In this document: one piece after another, positions 27,785 through 36,425 of the stretch
How the letters are laid out: each line of letters opens with the position of its first letter
How positions within the stretch are numbered: the first letter of the stretch is position 1
Assembly: GCA_964575895.1 (NCBI GenBank)
Contig: CAZNTE010000015.1
Location: 1-64,000, forward strand
Direction: 5' to 3'
Length of the DNA stretch: 64,000 bases
DNA from: Gudongella sp964575895
GTDB lineage: Bacteria; Bacillota; Clostridia; Tissierellales; Tissierellaceae
Notes under the pieces: model-generated
Database searches by the model: none
The model's input: the letters and a program-made list of their open reading frames with translations, nothing else
What the model was told of the DNA's origin: nothing
Program-made: the position numbers and the translations under genes

Positions 27785-28843
27785 ATGGAGCAAGTCTTTA
27801 TAACTTTATTAGTGGGTGCAATTGGTGGGTTCATTTTACTTAGATTTAGAGTGCCAGGAGCATTAATAATTGGGAGTATATTATTTGTTGCTATTTTCAA
27901 TATTTTTTTTGATTCTGCTTACATATTTAGGGAAGGAAGATTAGTAGCTCAAGTAATTGCAGGGGCTTTTATAGGTTCTGGAATAAGCAAATCTGATTTA
28001 TTCCACATGAGATCATTAGGAAAGCCTGCTTTTATAATCATTGGTGGATTGTTGATTTTAAGTATATTTACTGGAATAACTATGTACTTAATAAGTCCTA
28101 TGGACTTAATAACTTCTTTGATGGCTGCTGTTCCTGGTGGTATGTCATATATGCCCTTAATAAGTGATGAACTGGGTGCCGATTCCTCAAAGGTAGCAAT
28201 AATGCAATTTACTAGGATGATTTTTGGAATTGGTGTGCTTCCATATATTATAAAATACTTTGGGAAAAATAATCAGAAACCAAAGGCAACAAATAAACTT
28301 CAAGAGATTGATACCATTATTAAGGAAACTCATACTATTTATGATGGGATACTTACTTTTGCAATAGCTCTTATATTTGGGTACTTAGGAAGCATTACTG
28401 GTTTTCCATCAGGGACCCTTGCTTTTGCACTATTTGGTACCATAATTTATAAGATTAAATTCAACAAAGCTTATGTACCAAGGAGATTAAAACAATTTGC
28501 TCAAATACTAGCAGGATCATATATTGGTAGTGGTATAAATATGAGTGATGTTTTAGAACTTAAATATTTGTTCCTTCCTGCTCTTGTACTTTTGACAGGA
28601 TACTTCCTTGCATGTGTGTACCTAGGTAAGATACTGGAGAAGGTTCATACATTCACATTAGAAGAAGGAATGTTTGCTGCTACCCCAGCAGGTGCTGCGG
28701 ATATGGCCTTATTATTAGAGGATTTCGGAATATCCAATAAGGATATTGTAGTTATTCAAATAGTTAGAATGATAGTAGTAATATCTCTGTTCCCTCAAAT
28801 TATGGTTATGGTCATGAAACTACTACAGAGTTTTAACTTTTAG
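27785..28843 (+). CDS. AbrB family membrane protein
   Basis: 352 residues, about ten helices in two homologous halves. Each half carries the family pattern: GALIIGSILFVAIF, GAFIGSGIS and AAVPGGMSYMPLI in the first, and AGSYIGSGINMSDV and FAATPAGAADMALLL in the second. AbrB-type proteins (PF05145) are putative transporters or regulators of unknown substrate. Forms an operon with the AEC carrier 11 bases downstream. An extended -10 element (TGGTATAAT) lies about 60 bases upstream. Confidence 0.8.
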   Translation: MEQVFITLLVGAIGGFILLRFRVPGALIIGSILFVAIFNIFFDSAYIFREGRLVAQVIAGAFIGSGISKSDLFHMRSLGKPAFIIIGGLLILSIFTGITMYLISPMDLITSLMAAVPGGMSYMPLISDELGADSSKVAIMQFTRMIFGIGVLPYIIKYFGKNNQKPKATNKLQEIDTIIKETHTIYDGILTFAIALIFGYLGSITGFPSGTLAFALFGTIIYKIKFNKAYVPRRLKQFAQILAGSYIGSGINMSDVLELKYLFLPALVLLTGYFLACVYLGKILEKVHTFTLEEGMFAATPAGAADMALLLEDFGISNKDIVVIQIVRMIVVISLFPQIMVMVMKLLQSFNF

Positions 28844-28854
28844 GAGATGATATA

Positions 28855-29781
28855 TTGGATTACTTTTTCTATATTTTGAATAATGTTATGCTCCCTATAT
28901 TTTTACTTATACTAGCTGGAGCAGTACTAAACATTGTTCTAAAGTTTGATATCAAAACACTTTCTGGTCTATTATTCAATTTATTGATACCTGTGATGTT
29001 ATTTCTCAAGGTATATGACAGTGATTTAGATGGCAGCATAGTTTTAAATGTTGTTATTGCCGTAAGTTTAACAATTTTTATTATGTATATAATTTCATTT
29101 TTAGTTTCAAAAGTATTTAGATTTTCTAAATCAGAGACAAGTGTATTTATCAATTCCTCAACTTTTTTCAATTCTGGAAATTTTTCCTTACCCTTGATGC
29201 AACTACTTTTTAATAACCCCTTTGTTATATCAGTTCAAGCAATAATAATGTTGGTTAATAGCATCTTGTTTTTTACTACGGGAGTATTAACAGCAGGAGC
29301 GGGAGAGAGGGGTATAAAGGCAACATTAACTTACATAATAAAAATGCCCTTGATGTATGCAATAGCACTGGCATTTATTCTTAAGAATTTGGACATAAAG
29401 ATTTATCCACCTATTATGGAGTCCCTGAATTTAATAGCAACTGGATATTCAGCCTTGGCTATAATTACACTTGGAGCTCAGCTAACTCAAATAAGGGTGA
29501 AATTTTTAAATTTTAAAATATACCTATCGAATTTTTTAAGACTTATAATATCACCAATAGTTGCTTATTTCTTGGTTCAACTTCTTGGAATCACAGGCAT
29601 AACAGCTCAAGTTATTGTCATTGCCATGGGTGCACCTACAGCTATAAATGTTGTATTAACATCTATCCAAATGGATAATGAGCCTGATTTTGCATCCCAA
29701 GCAGTATTTTCATCTACATTACTAGCATCAATTACAATGTCATTGGTAATATTTATGGTATTTAAGTATATGCCGGTATAA
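28855..29781 (+). CDS. AEC (auxin efflux carrier) family transporter
   Basis: 308 residues with about ten transmembrane helices. Family features: VLKFDIKTLSGLLFNLLIPV near the N-terminus and GAPTAINVVLTSIQM near the C-terminus. Bacterial AEC members move malonate, malate or lactate. TTG start 7 bases after AGGAGA. Lies between two carboxylate-catabolism operons, so a mono- or dicarboxylate substrate is reasonable but unproven. Confidence 0.82.
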   Translation: MDYFFYILNNVMLPIFLLILAGAVLNIVLKFDIKTLSGLLFNLLIPVMLFLKVYDSDLDGSIVLNVVIAVSLTIFIMYIISFLVSKVFRFSKSETSVFINSSTFFNSGNFSLPLMQLLFNNPFVISVQAIIMLVNSILFFTTGVLTAGAGERGIKATLTYIIKMPLMYAIALAFILKNLDIKIYPPIMESLNLIATGYSALAIITLGAQLTQIRVKFLNFKIYLSNFLRLIISPIVAYFLVQLLGITGITAQVIVIAMGAPTAINVVLTSIQMDNEPDFASQAVFSSTLLASITMSLVIFMVFKYMPV

Positions 29782-29817
29782 GTGCATTTTATTGAGTTAA
29801 TGAATTTTAATATTTTA

Positions 29818-29871
29818 CCTCCAAGACAACATCTAGTTTGATTACTATAGATGTTTACTTGGAGGTTTTTT
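29818..29871 (+). terminator. rho-independent terminator
   Basis: Stem CCTCCAAG / CTTGGAGG with a long loop and six T. Ends the AbrB/AEC operon; it may also serve the convergent araC-type gene weakly. Confidence 0.75.
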
Positions 29872-29907
29872 GTTTGTAGTAACTTTATATATGATGGATA
29901 TTTCTAT

Positions 29908-30717
29908 TTAAGTAATCTTATACTCTCTAGAATATTTACCAGGAGATACTCCAGTCAATTTTGAAAAGGTTCTAATGAAGTGGGAATTATTGTTAAATCC
30001 AGATAGTTCACCTGCTTCTTGTACAGGTAGACCCTCCCTTAAATATTTTTTTGCCTGTATAATCCTACTGTTGATAATGAATTCATTAATTGTAAACCCA
30101 GTATATTGCTTAAATTGATGACAGAGATGGTACTTGCTAATAAAAAAGTTATTGGCTATAGCATCAAGGGATAATTTAATATGCAAGTTTTCCTTCAAAA
30201 ATGCAATTATTGGTTCAATTTTACTTATGTCGGCTGTATTGTATTCCTGCTTACTATCTTGGGACATAAGAAGTTGGGCAATCTTAACAATCATTTGAAT
30301 AAAATATGTGTCATTTAAAATATCATTTCCAAAAGACGGAGTTTCTTTAAGATGGAATTGTTTCATAATAGCTAGTATTTCTTTGTATTCCCTATCATCT
30401 AGCTGGATACACATATTTATGTTTGAGAAGATACTGTAAAGGGATGTTTTCTTGCTTGATATCCTTTCTAGGGTATCGCTGGAAAAGTGTATTACATATC
30501 TTTCATAGGTATTTAAGCTATCAACTATGGTTTTGTGCAGGATGGTATCTTTAATCAGGAGTAAAGTACCCTTTCTTAAGGGATATACTTTGTCCTCAAT
30601 AAAAACATGTCCTGCATCGGAAAGAGATAGGAGTATTTCAAACTCGTCATGAAAATGATGCCTATTCATTTTCCAGTCATTATCTACATTTAAGGTTATT
30701 TCATATTTTAGGTTCAT
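29908..30717 (-). CDS. AraC family transcriptional regulator
   Basis: 269 residues; RBS AAAGGAA on the minus strand. N-terminal cupin-like ligand domain (HHFHDEFEILLSL, YPLRKGTLLLIKD) and C-terminal double helix-turn-helix (LSLDAIANNFFISKYHLCHQ and VQEAGELSGFNNNSHFIRTF, then TGVSPGKYSREY). Divergent from the glcD-etfBA operon, with a palindrome and direct repeats between them, so it most likely controls that operon and itself. The inducer is presumably a hydroxyacid. Confidence 0.9.
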   Translation of the reverse strand: MNLKYEITLNVDNDWKMNRHHFHDEFEILLSLSDAGHVFIEDKVYPLRKGTLLLIKDTILHKTIVDSLNTYERYVIHFSSDTLERISSKKTSLYSIFSNINMCIQLDDREYKEILAIMKQFHLKETPSFGNDILNDTYFIQMIVKIAQLLMSQDSKQEYNTADISKIEPIIAFLKENLHIKLSLDAIANNFFISKYHLCHQFKQYTGFTINEFIINSRIIQAKKYLREGLPVQEAGELSGFNNNSHFIRTFSKLTGVSPGKYSREYKIT

Positions 30718-30730
30718 AAGAATTCCTTTC

Positions 30731-30779
30731 TAATAGCAAGATACGCAAATATAATACCAATAATAGCAAATTATTTGCT
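30731..30779. promoter_or_regulatory. candidate AraC-regulator operator in divergent region
   Basis: TAATAGCAA occurs at 30731 and again at 30761, exactly 30 bases apart, and the second copy runs into a perfect palindrome AGCAAAT-T-ATTTGCT (30765-30779). Direct repeats spaced by about three helical turns are typical for AraC-type binding. A -10-like TATAAT overlaps the right edge (30780). Confidence 0.55.
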
Positions 30780-30859
30780 TATAATATTTAGTATACTAGT
30801 ATTAATAACATATTTCAAATCTAATTATAGGAGATACCTTAATAGGGAGGAAGATACAT

Positions 30860-32437
30860 ATGATGAGTTTGGATATTAGAAAGATATCTGATGGTTACCA
30901 AGAATACTTAAGAGATGAATCCAGGAGCATTGGCAATGCTGATACTATTTCATTTCCTAAATCACATAAGGAAGTTATAAATATAGTAAAAAATATGAGC
31001 AATCAAAATATCCCCATTACAATTCAAGGATCCAGAACCGGTTTGGCTGCAGGGAGCGTTCCATATGGAGGGCATGTAATTAATCTATCAAAAATGGACA
31101 AGGTCATATCCATGAGAAAAGATGAGAATGATGTTTTTTTCTTAAATGTTCAATCTGGTTTAGTGCTTTCTCAACTTAAGGATAATATAAAGAACAAGAA
31201 GTTTAATATTAGTGAATGGGATGAAGAATCCATCAAGGCATATCAAACCTTCATCCAATCCCATGAGATGTTTTTTTCTCCTGATCCAACGGAGACATCA
31301 GCTTCAATTGGTGGAATGGTAGCTTGTAATGCTTCAGGGGCAAGAAGTTATCTATATGGTCCAACTAGAAAGTACATAGAAAAACTAAAAATAGTTTTAA
31401 GTAATGGAGAAAGCTTATCTTTAAAAAGGAATCAGGTGTTTTCAAAGGGAAGAATTCTAGAGCTTATTACTGATAATGGGAACAAGTTATTTATCCAGCT
31501 GCCTGATTACATAATGCCTAAAACAAAAAATGCCTCAGGTTTTTACATTGAAGATAATATGGACGTAGTTGATTTATTCATAGGTTCTGATGGAAGCCTT
31601 GGTATAGTAACTGAAGTGGAAATAAGGTTGCTTAAGTTGCCCAAAATAATCTGGGGAGTTACATGTTTTTTAAGCAATAGTGAAAATGTAGTAGCTTATG
31701 TGGACAGTATTAGAAGGGATTTAAAGCTTATTAGTTCAGTTGAATACTTTGATGAAAGTGCTCTGAATATACTTAGGGATCAGAAGAACAACAATCCAGC
31801 CTTTAAAAGATTGCCAAGAATAAATGATAAGGCTCAAACAGCCATATATTTAGAGATTCATGCTAATGATGAAGAAGATGCTATGAAAGAATTGTTTAAA
31901 ATTCAAGGTTTAATAGATAAAATAAATGAGGATCCATCAAGCACATGGGTTGCAAGAAATGATTTTGATAAGGACAAGTTGTATTTTTTCCGCCATGCTA
32001 TACCTGAAAGTGTAAATATGCTAATAGATCAGAAAAAGAAAACTTACCCTTTGATTACAAAGCTTGGAACTGATATGTCTGTACCAGATGATGAGCTAAA
32101 GACTGTCATGGATATGTATATTTCAATGTTGAAGGAGAATAATCTTCAATCAGCCATATGGGGGCATATTGGAGATAATCATCTTCATGTAAACATACTA
32201 CCTAACAATGAAGAGGAGTACTTGTTAGGGAAGAAGCTCTATGAGCAATGGGCCAGAGAAGTTACTAAACTAGGGGGAGCTGTATCAGCTGAGCATGGTA
32301 TTGGAAAGATTAAGGCTGAAATGTTAAGAATTATGTATGGAGATCACAATATTAACCAGATGAAGAAGCTTAAATTGCAACTGGATAAACAAGGACTTTT
32401 AGGAATTGATAATCTGTTTAATATGAGAGAGGTGTAA
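30860..32437 (+). CDS. GlcD/LctD-type FAD-linked 2-hydroxyacid dehydrogenase
   Basis: 525 residues. N-terminal PCMH FAD-binding domain (QGSRTGLAAGSVPYGG, PTETSASIGGMVACNASGA, GSDGSLGIVTEVEIRLLKLP) and C-terminal FAD-oxidase domain (WGHIGDNHLHVNILP, VSAEHGIGKIK). Oxidises a 2-hydroxyacid such as lactate or glycolate and passes electrons to the ETF encoded next. With etfBA, this matches the LctBCD complex of Acetobacterium, in which lactate oxidation by NAD+ is driven by reduced ferredoxin. About 60 residues longer than LctD. First ATG of two chosen from GGGAGG spacing. Confidence 0.88.
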   Translation: MMSLDIRKISDGYQEYLRDESRSIGNADTISFPKSHKEVINIVKNMSNQNIPITIQGSRTGLAAGSVPYGGHVINLSKMDKVISMRKDENDVFFLNVQSGLVLSQLKDNIKNKKFNISEWDEESIKAYQTFIQSHEMFFSPDPTETSASIGGMVACNASGARSYLYGPTRKYIEKLKIVLSNGESLSLKRNQVFSKGRILELITDNGNKLFIQLPDYIMPKTKNASGFYIEDNMDVVDLFIGSDGSLGIVTEVEIRLLKLPKIIWGVTCFLSNSENVVAYVDSIRRDLKLISSVEYFDESALNILRDQKNNNPAFKRLPRINDKAQTAIYLEIHANDEEDAMKELFKIQGLIDKINEDPSSTWVARNDFDKDKLYFFRHAIPESVNMLIDQKKKTYPLITKLGTDMSVPDDELKTVMDMYISMLKENNLQSAIWGHIGDNHLHVNILPNNEEEYLLGKKLYEQWAREVTKLGGAVSAEHGIGKIKAEMLRIMYGDHNINQMKKLKLQLDKQGLLGIDNLFNMREV

Positions 32438-32441
32438 TTCA

Positions 32442-33221
32442 ATGGAGATAATAGTATGTGTTAAACAAGTACCTTCATCAAATAAGGTAAACATGGATCC
32501 CATTACCAAGACCATTATTCGTGATGCAAAACAATCTGTAATAAATCCCTATGATTCCTATGCCTTGGAAGAAGCCTTGAGTATAAAGGATAAGACTGGG
32601 GGTAACGTAACGGTTATAAGTATGGGTATACCTTCCACCGAAAATATTATCAGGGATTCCATAGCTAGAGGTGCAGATAGGGGAATCTTACTTTCTGATA
32701 GAAAATTTGCAGGAGCAGATACACTGGCTACATCATATACTCTAGGAAGTGGCATTAAATCAATGGGAAAGTATGACATTATTATATGTGGCAAGCTCTC
32801 TGTTGATGGTGACACTGGCCAAATAGGTCCTGAGTTGGCGGAACAACTGGGGATTCCGCATATTACTGATGTGGAGGAGTTCATTCAGGTTGATCCTGAT
32901 AGGGTAATTTGCAGGAAGGTAGATGAATATACCTACAAGGTAATAGAAGTTAAACTACCTGCCTTATTTACCATCAACAAGGATGTAAATGTGCCTAGAT
33001 TACCAAGTATCACTGGAATCATAGAATCCTTGGAAGGTGATGTTAAACTAATAGACTCTAGTTCCATAAAGGTGGATGAAAATAGGATTGGATTAAATGG
33101 ATCACCAACAAGTGTTGTCAAGACCTTTATACCGGAAAATGAAAAGAAGTCACAGATAGTTGAAGGTTCACTAAGGGATAAGGTTTTAAGACTAATAGAA
33201 ATAGTCAGTGAGGTGATTTAG
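32442..33221 (+). CDS. etfB: electron transfer flavoprotein beta subunit
   Basis: 259 residues: IVCVKQVPSSNKVNMDP at the N-terminus, NPYDSYALEEALSIKD, and the ETF-beta signature region DTGQIGPELAEQLGIPHITD. Forms a heterodimer with the ETF alpha encoded 2 bases downstream and docks on the GlcD-type dehydrogenase. Candidate electron-confurcating ETF because of its partner and context. Confidence 0.92.
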   Translation: MEIIVCVKQVPSSNKVNMDPITKTIIRDAKQSVINPYDSYALEEALSIKDKTGGNVTVISMGIPSTENIIRDSIARGADRGILLSDRKFAGADTLATSYTLGSGIKSMGKYDIIICGKLSVDGDTGQIGPELAEQLGIPHITDVEEFIQVDPDRVICRKVDEYTYKVIEVKLPALFTINKDVNVPRLPSITGIIESLEGDVKLIDSSSIKVDENRIGLNGSPTSVVKTFIPENEKKSQIVEGSLRDKVLRLIEIVSEVI

Positions 33222-33223
33222 TC

Positions 33224-34405
33224 ATGCCAACTTTAGATATTAATAGAGAAAAATGTATTGGTTGTAGTTTGTGTATTAAAGCTTGCCCTCATGATAGTTT
33301 GTATATGAAGGATAAGAAGGCATATGTTAATGATTCTTGTGTTTTGTGTGGTTTTTGTCTGGATGTATGTCCAGTAAATGCCATTAGCATTAATAAGGAA
33401 AATAAAAACTCTTCAAATATTAGTGAGTATAATGATATCTGGATATATGGAGAAACTCATGATAATCTTATTCTACCTGTGGTATTTGAAATTATTTCCA
33501 AGGGAAGAGAATTAGCTACTAAGTTAAACTGCAAGGTTAAGGTCTTAATTATTGGAGATAAACCAATAAATTTAGATAGGATCACTGCTGATGAAGTTTA
33601 TATCTATAGTATGGAGGAATATTCAAAGACTGAAGAAAATGACATAGAGATATTCCAAGATCTAATTATTAAAAACAAACCTAACATTATCCTATTTGGT
33701 GCATCCAGTTACGGTAGATCCATAGCACCAAGAGTTGCAGCTAGATTTAAAACTGGATTAACAGCAGATTGTACTGAACTGGATATTAACCTTGAGACTA
33801 AGGTTCTGGAGCAAACAAGACCAGCCTTTGGTGGAAATATAATGGCCACTATTGTCTGTCCTGATACTAGACCTCAAATGGCTACTGTCAGGGCAGGTGT
33901 CTTTAAGGAGGACTTGGCAATTGAGAGTATTACACCAAAGGTTCATACTCTTAATTTAAATAATAAAAAGGTGGGCTCTATTAAAATTTTAGATGAAGTT
34001 ATGAGACATTCAGTTGAGACGATTGCTGATGCAAATATAATTGTTTCTGTGGGGAGAGGAATTGGAAATCAGAAAAACATTGAAATTGCTGAAAAATTAG
34101 CTAATCTTATAGGTGGGAAACTGGGAGTAAGCAGACCTTTAGTTGATGTTGGGTGGAAGGCCCAGAATTACCAGATAGGACAAACTGGATACAATGTTTC
34201 GCCAAAATTACTCATTGCATGTGGAATTTCAGGAGCCATACAACATCTAGCTGGAATATCCAATGCAGAAAAAATTATTGCCATAAATTCTGATCCTGAT
34301 GCTCCAATTTTTAAGGTGGCAGACTACTGTATAGTAGGAGATTGCATTGAGGTAATAAAGGAACTAATCACAGAAATTGAGAATGATAAGATATTTGACT
34401 TATAA
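33224..34405 (+). CDS. etfA: electron transfer flavoprotein alpha subunit with ferredoxin domain
   Basis: 393 residues. Residues 1-62 hold two [4Fe-4S] motifs (CIGCSLCIKACP and CVLCGFCLDVCP) fused to a complete ETF alpha; FAD-binding C-terminal region with GRGIGNQKNIEIAEKLA, SRPLVDVGW and IGQTGYNVSPKLLIACGISG. The N-terminal ferredoxin domain is the form found in confurcating lactate dehydrogenase/ETF complexes (LctC), where it receives electrons from reduced ferredoxin. Translationally coupled to etfB. Confidence 0.93.
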   Translation: MPTLDINREKCIGCSLCIKACPHDSLYMKDKKAYVNDSCVLCGFCLDVCPVNAISINKENKNSSNISEYNDIWIYGETHDNLILPVVFEIISKGRELATKLNCKVKVLIIGDKPINLDRITADEVYIYSMEEYSKTEENDIEIFQDLIIKNKPNIILFGASSYGRSIAPRVAARFKTGLTADCTELDINLETKVLEQTRPAFGGNIMATIVCPDTRPQMATVRAGVFKEDLAIESITPKVHTLNLNNKKVGSIKILDEVMRHSVETIADANIIVSVGRGIGNQKNIEIAEKLANLIGGKLGVSRPLVDVGWKAQNYQIGQTGYNVSPKLLIACGISGAIQHLAGISNAEKIIAINSDPDAPIFKVADYCIVGDCIEVIKELITEIENDKIFDL

Positions 34406-34568
34406 TAGGCATGCCCTGTTTTATTATTAAAATCTATAATACTATAATGAAATATTTAAACTTGTACTAAGTATAATTAGTACAATCTTAGATTCTATAG
34501 ATATTTGTAGGATATAGATGAATTAGTTGAGAAAAATTGCTCTATAAAAGTAAAATAGTTAAGAAAAT

Positions 34569-34600
34569 AAGAACTAGCCACTAAATTTTGGCTAGTTCTT
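34569..34600. terminator. bidirectional terminator between etfA and uspA
   Basis: Perfect 11-bp stem AAGAACTAGCC / GGCTAGTTCTT between convergent genes. On the minus strand it is followed by TATTTTCTT, the better T-tract. Confidence 0.8.
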
Positions 34601-34621
34601 GATTATATTATGAAGTATGTA

Positions 34622-35077
34622 TCAATGTTCTTCTGTATCATTTACAACCATAACTGGACACTTTGCATGACCAACTACCTTCTGGGATACTGAACCTAAT
34701 AGTAATCTCTTAATTTGAGAAAATCCTCTTCTACCAATAACTATTAAATCTGCTCCCTTTTCTTCAGCCACATTAACTATTACATCATATGGTTCGCCTA
34801 CCTCAACTAACTTTTCATAGGCAATATTGGATAAATCGGGAAGTTCAGCAACAAACTCATCTAGCATAAGCTTATGTTGGTGGGTTAGTTCATCTTGAAC
34901 ATTGGATAGGTTATATACATTGTTTGTGCCAACCCTTCCCCGTTCAAGTATATCGGGGTTCTTAACTACAGATAAGAAAATTAAATCAGTATAAAACTTT
35001 CTAGAAAGCTCAACTGCCTCTCTAGCAGCACGCATTGAAGTTGGAGATCCATCCACTGCTACTAAAATTTTTTCCAT
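34622..35077 (-). CDS. UspA-type universal stress protein
   Basis: 151 residues, single Usp domain. Starts MEKILVAVDGSPTSMRAA and contains the ATP-binding pattern G-2x-G-9x-GS (GRRGFSQIKRLLLGSVS). RBS GAAGGTG on the minus strand. Very similar to the paralogue at 47599-48060, which also shares a promoter-region motif. Role: nucleotide-binding stress or energy-status protein; no specific partner apparent. Confidence 0.93.
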   Translation of the reverse strand: MEKILVAVDGSPTSMRAAREAVELSRKFYTDLIFLSVVKNPDILERGRVGTNNVYNLSNVQDELTHQHKLMLDEFVAELPDLSNIAYEKLVEVGEPYDVIVNVAEEKGADLIVIGRRGFSQIKRLLLGSVSQKVVGHAKCPVMVVNDTEEH

Positions 35078-35129
35078 TTTCTACACCTTCTTTTCTTTAT
35101 ACACCTGAAGAACATCTCCTGTTATAATC

Positions 35130-35141
35130 TATATACCCAAT
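35130..35141 (-). promoter_or_regulatory. 12-bp motif shared by both uspA genes
   Basis: ATTGGGTATATA on the minus strand, 53 bases upstream of the start codon. The identical 12-mer lies 55 bases before the other uspA gene. Likely core promoter or a common regulator site. Confidence 0.5.
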
Positions 35142-35260
35142 AATCTGGAAATATTGTGAAATAATTAACTTTATTTTAATTTATTCATTATATACATAAA
35201 TTCTAATTATTTTTGTATTTTTTCTCAAATTAGTTATGATAGTAATAGGGGGAGATATAG

Positions 35261-35581
35261 ATGGACATAGTAATTAGTGAAAGCTTAAAATCTTATTTAA
35301 GGAAGAAGGATATAAGGGATATAGTTCTAGATCTACCCATGAGAAAGGTATGCTGCTCTGGTCCATATATTCCTCTAGTAAGAAGGCTAAAGAAGCAGGA
35401 TAAGGTTAGTGATTACATTCTTGAGGTGGTGGATGGAGTAAATATCTACAGACATAAAGATATCAGATACTCAAGAAAAAAACTTAAAATAGGTATTAGA
35501 AAAACCTTTGGACTAGTGGAAATGTATTGTTTTGATCCAGATAATATATGCGTTTGTGGTGGTAATATTAAGGAAGTTTAA
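35261..35581 (+). CDS. small CC-motif protein (CC/Se-type family candidate)
   Basis: 106 residues, basic, cytoplasmic; ATG follows GGGGGAG. An adjacent cysteine pair (RKVCCSGPYIP, residues 30-31) and a C-terminal pair CVCGG. The arrangement resembles the HesB-like CC/Se-motif proteins of Clostridia, in which one of the paired cysteines can be selenocysteine. Function unknown; possibly redox or metal handling. Monocistronic with its own terminator. Confidence 0.6.
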   Translation: MDIVISESLKSYLRKKDIRDIVLDLPMRKVCCSGPYIPLVRRLKKQDKVSDYILEVVDGVNIYRHKDIRYSRKKLKIGIRKTFGLVEMYCFDPDNICVCGGNIKEV

Positions 35582-35619
35582 TGACCTTTATCGACTATTG
35601 TCAATGGAGGTTATTTTTT
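35581..35619 (+). terminator. rho-independent terminator
   Basis: 11-bp stem ATGACCTTTAT / ATGGAGGTTAT (three G-U pairs) and six T, directly after the CC-motif gene. The rest of the gap to 35930 is AT-rich and holds the hyd regulatory region. Confidence 0.7.
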
Positions 35620-35859
35620 GCGAGAAATGACAAAAATATAACAATAATATATTGGACATTAAAGTGAATTTCTAGAAATACATTATAAATTTACTAGGTA
35701 TTTTGGGTCATACATTTACCAATATTAAAGAATATAAACCTATAGTAAATGAATTAAAACTAGTAAAATACAGCTTTTAAGAAGACAGGTACTCTTTATT
35801 GGATTTCAATGTATCCACTATAAATTATTAAGCAAAAATAATACAAATATAAAAAATAT

Positions 35860-35877
35860 ATGTTTATTAATTAACAA
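35860..35877. promoter_or_regulatory. Rex-like operator, distal site
   Basis: ATGTTTATTAATTAACAA matches the clostridial Rex consensus TTGTTAA-N4-TTAACAA at 12 of 14 fixed positions. Rex represses fermentation and hydrogenase genes when NADH/NAD+ is low. Upstream of hydCBA. Confidence 0.55.
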
Positions 35878-35903
35878 TAATTTGATATTATATAGCCATA
35901 AAT

Positions 35904-35921
35904 TTGATTATTAATTAACAA
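35904..35921. promoter_or_regulatory. Rex-like operator, proximal site
   Basis: TTGATTATTAATTAACAA, 12 of 14 matches to the Rex consensus, 44 bases after the first site and abutting the ribosome site of hydC. A -10-like TATTATAT lies between the two. Confidence 0.55.
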
Positions 35922-35930
35922 GGGAGGTTT

Positions 35931-36413
35931 ATGATGCTAACTCGAACTTTAAGCAATGAGCTCTATGAAGAGCTTGAAAGCTACATCGATTCCATTGAGA
36001 ATAGGGAATCAGCATTAATCGAGGTACTACACGAAGCCCAACATCTATTTGGTTATTTACCTATGGAAGTCCAGTTGTTCATAGGCGAAAAACTAAATGT
36101 TCCAGCATCCAAGATATTTGGTGTAGTAAGTTTTTATTCATACTTTACAACGGAACCAAAGGGAAAGTATGTTATCAATATTTGTACTGGAACGGCTTGC
36201 TTTGTAAGAAATGCAGAAGCAGTAGTTAGGGCATTTGAAAAGACACTGGGAATTAAGACAGGTGAGACAACTGGGAATGGAATGTACACAATAGACTGTC
36301 TTAGATGTGTTGGAGCATGTGGACTTGCTCCTATAGTAATGGTTAATGATGATGTATACGGCAAGGTAACTGCTGATCAGGTAAGTAAGATCATAGGAAA
36401 ATATACAGAGTAG
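35931..36413 (+). CDS. hydC: bifurcating hydrogenase subunit HydC (NuoE-like)
   Basis: 160 residues, thioredoxin-like [2Fe-2S] protein of the NuoE/HydC/HndA family, with cluster ligands in CTGTACFVRNAE and CLRCVGACGLAP. It relays electrons between the NADH/FMN subunit and the rest of the complex. First gene of hydCBA; ATG after GGGAGG. Cytoplasmic. Confidence 0.93.
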   Translation: MMLTRTLSNELYEELESYIDSIENRESALIEVLHEAQHLFGYLPMEVQLFIGEKLNVPASKIFGVVSFYSYFTTEPKGKYVINICTGTACFVRNAEAVVRAFEKTLGIKTGETTGNGMYTIDCLRCVGACGLAPIVMVNDDVYGKVTADQVSKIIGKYTE

Positions 36414-36425
36414 GAGGTGTTTGGT

